This document shows positions 8,891 to 13,170 of a stretch of 13,170 nucleotides of DNA, piece by piece; position 1 is the first letter of the stretch; each line of letters begins with the position of its first letter. The notes under the pieces are model-generated. The model worked only from the letters and a program-made list of their open reading frames with translations. It was not told the DNA's origin and ran no database searches. Both the position numbers and the translations under genes were made by a program. Origin of the DNA: Larix sibirica (lineage: Eukaryota; Streptophyta; Pinopsida; Pinales; Pinaceae); the NCBI GenBank assembly GCA_004151065.3, contig NWUY0300087195.1, positions 1 through 13,170 of the forward strand. The letters are read 5' to 3'.

Positions 8891-9308
8891 GCACATCCTT
8901 CAAGTTTAAGGCATAATGGGGGAGATGGAATCACTAAGGTGAAGAAAATTCCGAGGAAAATGTGTAACCAATTAGAGGGGATGAGGCAAGTGATTGAATA
9001 CTTAAGTATTCATATCGAGAAGCAAGAAAACAAGTAGAAGGAGATGGAAGCAATTCTTAAAAAGCATACTTCGAAATATGAGAAACATACTTCGAAATAT
9101 CATCTTGGGTTTTGCTAGAGGATCACAATCCATTTAGGTCACACAATTTCTGGTTTTATGAAAGAGAAAGCTAGAGAAGAAGAGATTGTGCAACAAACAA
9201 TGTTGCATTGGTGAAACAAACAAACTTCCAAGAGGGATATGGTATGGAGCACGACGACGTGTCTATGGAGGCCCACTCTGGGCACAAATTTGATCAACAT
9301 GATCTCTA
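8891..9308 (+). pseudogene. Decayed coding relic with coiled-coil character
   Basis: From an ATG near 8888 one frame reads MAHPSSLRHNGGDG and then a charged, helix-prone stretch (QLEGMRQVIE, IEKQENK, stop at 9035-9037, KEMEAILKKH, SKYEKH). It continues through a further stop near 9115 to KEKAREEEIVQQTMLHW, stop. A neighbouring frame from about 9220 to 9308 (EGYGMEHDDVSMEAHSGHK) ends at TAA, which suggests a frameshift. The glutamate/lysine heptads look like a coiled coil such as is found near the N-terminus of some retroelement gag proteins, but I recognise no specific family. The relic follows the RNase H relic on the same strand. Calling it gag would be a guess. Confidence 0.35.
9063..9100 (+). 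repeat. 21-nt direct duplication in the coiled-coil relic
   Basis: CATACTTCGAAATAT occurs twice, 21 nt apart, encoding HTSKYEK and HTSKY in the relic frame. The period equals one coiled-coil heptad, consistent with in-frame unequal exchange before decay. Confidence 0.6.
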
Positions 9309-9524
9309 ATGTTTTTCTAATGTTTATGGTTACTTGGATAATTTACTAGGCCATATAGTTTTAGATATAATGGGAAGGCCCTAGTCTATAGAAAACTACT
9401 ATCTTATTTGTTGTTTTGCATATGATACTTCAATTCAGCAGAGCAGATTTTGAAGCATATTTTGTAATTTCTTGTTGTTTGGGTCTCCGAACTCTTTTAT
9501 AATATAAATCATATATGTTATTGT
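9309..9524 (+). other. 3'UTR- or LTR-like tail
   Basis: After the relic's last stop there is a T-rich stretch with TTTTGTAATTTC (about 9455) and, some 45 nt on, TTTTATAATATAAAT (about 9496-9510). That ordering of TGTAA-type and AATAAA-like elements resembles a plant 3'UTR or the R region of an LTR. No LTR ends (TG..CA) or primer-binding site could be defined. Confidence 0.25.
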
Positions 9525-10169
9525 TAAAAACAAATGCTCATACATGTGAACTATGCGTGCAATATTACAAATCCATCATAGATGAACAAATTAAAAGAGA
9601 GATAATGTAATCTATGTGAAGAATATACATTGTTGCAACGCCATGGAGCTAATCTATCTTGACTTTCAAAATTTAATGATAGAGATACAAACATGTATGC
9701 AATGTACAACACAAAAGCATTTTCAATCTCTTTCCTTGAATTAATTAGAGTCAAAATTATTGAATTCTCATTAATAATTCAAATAATTAATCATAAGCAA
9801 CTTAGAAGCTTATGTAATCAATAAAGTAGCGTGTAGTATATGTAGCATATTGTTGAAATTTAAGTTTGCTTAGAGGCCTTGATAAACTCAAGCTACTAAT
9901 ATTTGTTCTTGAAATTTAAATGAGCAAAGATACCTTGATAAAAACCAAACTTTGTAGAAATGTCCAACGACACGATTCAATAACTTTACTTAGTTGAGAT
10001 AAGATGATAAATACTTTTATCCATTAACATGAACAAAAGTAGACAATTATACGCATCAATATATTTAAATCATTGATTTAATTGGATATCAAGATTAAGC
10101 ATAAGATTTTAGAAACCGTGGTAATTGAGACAAAAGAGAAAGATGGGATCTCCATAAGTTGGAGGCAAA
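9525..10169. other. AT-rich stretch, no gene seen
   Basis: Holds only the short minus-strand open frames at 9551-9754 and 10095-10310, neither with a recognisable motif. An imperfect 56-57 nt tandem duplication spans about 9852-9965: GAAATTTAA is at 9854 and 9911, and CCTTGATAAA at 9877 and 9933. Confidence 0.4.
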
Positions 10170-10244
10170 GGCCTTGTTTGGTTGAATTTGGATAATAAAA
10201 TAGATTATATGAGAACTCAAAATATTCATTATTTTCCCAAGATT
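10170..10244. mobile_element. Small MITE-like foldback fragment
   Basis: GGCCTTGTTTGGTTG starts at 10170, a sequence style common at the ends of plant MITEs. It is followed by an imperfect inverted repeat: about 10185-10208 (AATTTGGATAATAAAATAG) pairs with 10221-10244 (reverse complement AATCTTGGGAAAATAATGAA) around a 12-nt centre. No matching right-hand GGCCTTGTTTGG terminus is present, so it is partial at best. Confidence 0.25.
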
Positions 10245-10461
10245 AGAAGAGGGTAGAGAGAAAGATTGTTCTAATTTAGGTTGCGCATATTTTTTAACAA
10301 TAATAAACAAGAAATTGCTCTAATCTATTGAATATGAAATGGGAGTGTTGATAAGTGAGAAATGGGTCCTAGTTATAAGCAAATATGAAAACGTTGTAGT
10401 TGAAAACTGTCAAGAAGTGAAAACAACAAGTCCGCAGATTATGACTTCAATATCAAAAGTT

Positions 10462-10487
10462 GATGTGTGAAACAAATTTCACACATC
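10462..10487. repeat. 11-bp perfect hairpin with 4-nt loop
   Basis: GATGTGTGAAA (10462-10472) and TTTCACACATC (10477-10487) are exact reverse complements around CAAA. About 60 nt downstream is GAAGAGTTACACAAATTTATAAGG. The combination CACATC ... AGAGTT ... TATAAGG resembles the promoter side of some small plant LTR or TRIM elements, but no element boundaries can be drawn. Confidence 0.6.
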
Positions 10488-10530
10488 TTTGTTGGGCTAA
10501 AGTTTGAAGAGTTACACAAATTTATAAGGT

Positions 10531-11384
10531 TTAGCTCAAGTTCTTTTCTTAGTGTCTAATACCATACAAACAAAATAATATATAAACATAGTGGTCTTTC
10601 CGACATTGCCACGACTATCACTTGAGTTAGATTTAAAACAGATTTTAGTAAATTGTCCATGTTATACATAAGTTTGTATAGAATGGAATGGTAAATTTTG
10701 ATCATTGCAAAAAGTTCAAATTGTTTTTCTATCAATGGAAATTGAGAGAAAATTATTTACTCATTATTGAAAGAAAATAGAAACAAATATTTACAAGTTC
10801 AAAAATATGCAGAGATGTTTACTTATTAGTGAAGAAAACTAGGAGGAAAAAAAAACTGAAAGTTTAAATGAATTGTGGATTATGTAAAGGTCATGTAAAG
10901 CCATTCCTTGTCCTATTAGTAGAGAATGTGAGCTGAAAATTGTAGAATGAGATTTCATGTGCCTACTAATTGCTCTTGTGACTACCTACTCCTGAAAATA
11001 CTATGCCCACAAAGTTGCACGAGATCATAGCATAACACTGTATTTCTTATGTTCCATGTACCAAGCACTAATGTATTTGAACATAACATTATCAAAGATA
11101 TAAAGCACTCTATAGGCTTTATGGCGTATTATTATCAAAGACTTTCTTCTCTAATTCTACAATGTTTGTTTTTATATTCTTTAGTTTGGCAACAAGTCCT
11201 TTGGTTGATGTGATAGCTTCCTTACTCATTCTAGTATTAACACCATTGGTGATTTTAGTGTCATCTTTAGCTTGTAATTTTTATTTATATGATGTTTTTT
11301 AAGACAAGCTATGTTATCTTTTACTAAAACGACATCCTTGGTGGAATTTAATTTCACAATAATATCCTATGTGTTATAATTTCC
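10531..11384. other. AT-rich stretch, no gene seen
   Basis: No sizeable open frame on either strand and no recognisable RNA gene, repeat boundary or domain. It holds scattered short A runs only. Confidence 0.45.
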
Positions 11385-11443
11385 TTGCTAAAAGAAACCA
11401 GAAGTTCAAAGCCAAGTAACATACTTAAAGATCATCCATCTTT

Positions 11444-11462
11444 TATATATATATATATATAT
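11444..11462. repeat. (TA)n microsatellite
   Basis: About nine uninterrupted TA units. They create the IYIYIY stretch in the 168-codon plus-strand frame at 11385-11891, one of the reasons I do not treat that frame as a gene. Confidence 0.85.
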
Positions 11463-11758
11463 TCAGGATCTTCTATTGTTACTCAAAAACGCTATAAAGC
11501 AGTCATGAAGAAATGCTTTTTGTTTATAAAGCCACAAGATTTTTGTATCCATACTCTTTTGGAAGAAATGCCTAAAGCAGATTTTACGAGCATCAACGTG
11601 AACAACTTGGGATCTATGTTAAAAAAACAGGGCCAAACGGAAAACATGTACCATGGTCCCATGGAGCTCTTTCCTAGGTTTTTGGAAATAGTTGCTAAGA
11701 TAAAGCGTAGGAAGCAAAGTAACAAGATTTGTTGTCAGGGGTCCATGTGTCTCAAATC

Positions 11759-11880
11759 CTTGTGTCGAACACAAATTTATGGTCATATAGGTCCACCGAG
11801 TCCAACATATATGAGACTCGTGTCACATGAGTGTTGGACTCGTTGGGCCCACAAGTCCCATCATGTTCAACACACAAGGT
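11759..11880. repeat. Long imperfect palindrome (foldback, 120 nt)
   Basis: The inner arms are perfect: CGAGTCCAACA (11797-11807) and TGTTGGACTCG (11832-11842), with a 24-nt centre. The outer arms also pair: CCTTGTGT-CGAACA from about 11759 and the reverse complement of TGTTCAACACACAAGG ending at 11880, differing by a 2-nt indel. The segments between them (11772-11796 and 11843-11865) match partly (GG.C...G..CCA pattern). The whole can fold into one hairpin of about 50 bp with bulges. It could be a MITE, a hairpin RNA precursor or an inverted duplication. Confidence 0.55.
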
Positions 11881-11891
11881 GGAAAAAATAG

Positions 11892-12197
11892 CACATCCAT
11901 AGGGTTCAAAAAATAAATAAAGGGGCTCTTTCCCCCAAAAAGCATAATCAATCATTCCAAAACACATAGAGGTTGTGTGAAGAAAAGGAAAAGCTCAAAA
12001 TTCTTAGCGTTTCAGTGCATCTAAAACCTGCATTTGTGATTTCCTAGTTTTATAACAACGATGTTCTTCAATGAATCCATGACTCAATCATCAAAGCTCA
12101 TTACTCAAAGGAAGGAGAAAAACGTTTGTGTTGATGTTGACGTGTTGTAGTGTTATAGTTGCTACATATAACACTCCATTCGTTGGAATTGGTGCTA
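11892..12197 (+). other. Spacer before the hAT relic
   Basis: Contains ATAAATAAAGGGGCTC (about 11913-11930), which could act as a TATA-like core promoter on the plus strand, then purine-rich sequence up to the hAT relic. No terminal inverted repeat or 8-bp target duplication for an hAT element could be found here. Confidence 0.25.
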
Positions 12198-12687
12198 CCA
12201 TCGCTAGGAAAAAAAGCTCCAACAATAAGAAAAGTTGATCAAGACACCAAATGCTCGCTTCGAAAATATGTAACTAGAAGAGAAGTGCCCAAGGGAAGGG
12301 TCACCTGTGGTGGGAATTGTTATTGGACATGTAACCTCTGCAAGGTAGAATTTAAGACGATGTACTTCCAAGTCAATGGCCATTTGTTGCCCCTCCAAAT
12401 AGAGGATTTAGATATTGTAACAAGGTTTCTCCTAATGCAAGAAAAAGTATGGAAAAGGAGGATGGTGTTGGCATGGATAACGTGCCAACAACAACTAAGG
12501 TACATAGAGATTAGGACCCTCCATTTGAAAAAAAAAATCAAACAAAAGCAGGATTCAGGTTGAATTTTGTAACGAACAAGCAATAGCAACAAGGAAGAGA
12601 CATGCTCCAGTTAATCCAATGTACAAGATCTTTCACATAGACTTGTTGCAAGAGCAAATGGAATCCTTATTTTGTATTTTCCATTAG
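12198..12687 (+). pseudogene. hAT-type transposase N-terminal relic with BED zinc finger
   Basis: Frame 1 (12198 to about 12398) reads from LPSLGKKAP through KYVTRREVPKG and GGNCYWTCNLCKVEFKTM to VNGHLLPLQ. This is the plant hAT pattern [W]KYVT.LE..GGGN..W.CN.C...F...Y.RVK.HLL. The BED finger cysteines are at 12330 and 12339, and the histidine codon at 12381. Loss of one A near 12397-12399 moves the frame by one. It then reads NRGFRYCNKVSPNARK and onward to TAG 12512-12514, and past the stop to another TAG. A third frame reads from about 12562 (EFCNEQAIATRKRHAPVNP, then YKIF) to TAG 12685-12687. In such transposases a linker of this kind precedes the dimerising catalytic part, which is absent here. 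In intact members the BED finger binds transposon ends. No ATG fits the first frame. This copy cannot make transposase. Confidence 0.72.
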
Positions 12688-13170
12688 CATTCCCTATAGA
12701 GTATCATAGCTTATTAGTATGATGTATTAAGTTTTGATTTCACTATTCATCGAGTCATCTTATCTTAACCTATGTATATATTTTGACCATTGAATAAAAA
12801 TAAAAAAACTTCTTGCTCCTTAATTTATGGTTATGTCAATGTGTATGAAGAATCTTATGTTTTTATCAATGATCATTTGATGTTTTATATTAATTGTTGA
12901 AAAAAGTTACCTCTTTATGCCTATATTTTATTTCTGCACACACACACATGCCCCATGTGTCTTGTTGCTAGCGGTCTACATACATGCGTCAAACACTTGA
13001 ACCCTCATGCCCTCATGTCAACCAACATATGTAGGAAGGGTCCATAGCAATACATGACCCAAAAAAATTAGTCCCTAAATGTATTTGCCAAAACTTTATT
13101 ATGCGGTAGTATAAGGAACGATCCGCCCTTTCAAATTGAAGATATTGCAACTAAAATGAGATTATCTATA
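12688..13170. other. AT-rich end of window, no gene seen
   Basis: No open frame of note. A short CA run (about 12936-12948) leads into ACACATG-CCC-CATGTGT, a 7-bp inverted repeat near 12943-12960. The hAT relic does not continue recognisably into this stretch, so it is truncated or eroded beyond recognition. Confidence 0.45.

Noticed and set aside
11385-11891. 168-codon plus-strand frame
   Set aside because: It lacks an ATG start, runs through a TA microsatellite (IYIYIY) and through the long palindrome, has no recognisable motif, and overlaps an equally open frame on the other strand.
12204-12592. Minus-strand frames of 64 and 90 codons
   Set aside because: They are antisense shadows of the hAT relic, whose plus-strand reading shows the BED finger motif.

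Overview
The window looks like nuclear DNA from a land plant. It is AT-rich and gene-poor. The one gene I can assemble has short AT-rich GT-AG introns, and the rest is repeats and transposon debris: a tRNA-type SINE candidate, a plant-type retroelement RNase H relic and a plant-type hAT BED-finger relic. I cannot name the species. Nothing bacterial is present (no operons, no rRNA, no CRISPR).

Layout: 1-208 is AT-rich DNA with no gene. 209-432 is a SINE-like insertion with an RNA polymerase III B box and a possible 9-bp target-site duplication. 902-3664 (minus strand) holds the only apparently intact gene. Seven exons join into an uninterrupted 535-codon frame, with every intron GT-AG and in phase 0. 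The protein is basic and helical at its N-terminal end, carries two F-Y-C-x4-C motifs (the first part of a C2H2-like finger), and has an acidic tail encoded by three tiny exons. I do not recognise its family.

About 250 bp upstream of that gene's ATG, a degenerate tandem array fills roughly 3915-7140. Its base unit is 21 nt (ACCATG + 15), organised into longer irregular blocks, the clearest pair being 440-458 bp apart. It shows as a ladder of GGAACCATG boxes and carries many CATGCA (RY-type) hexamers.

From 7140 onward the sequence is a mosaic of decayed elements. There is an unrecognised 102-codon frame followed by a run of 14 A (7138-7560). A retroelement-type RNase H relic with two in-frame stops lies at about 7893-8336. 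A coiled-coil coding relic with a heptad duplication lies at about 8891-9308, followed by a 3'UTR- or LTR-like tail. 9525-11700 is mostly featureless, with small foldbacks and microsatellites. A 120-nt imperfect palindrome lies at 11759-11880. An hAT transposase relic at 12198-12687 has a BED zinc finger, about two frameshifts and stops. The end of the window is featureless apart from a CA run.

The genes do not form a pathway. The biological questions are what the minus-strand gene encodes, and whether the 21-nt array next to its promoter influences it or is a decayed coding repeat. All homology statements are from memory of family patterns, without database searches.
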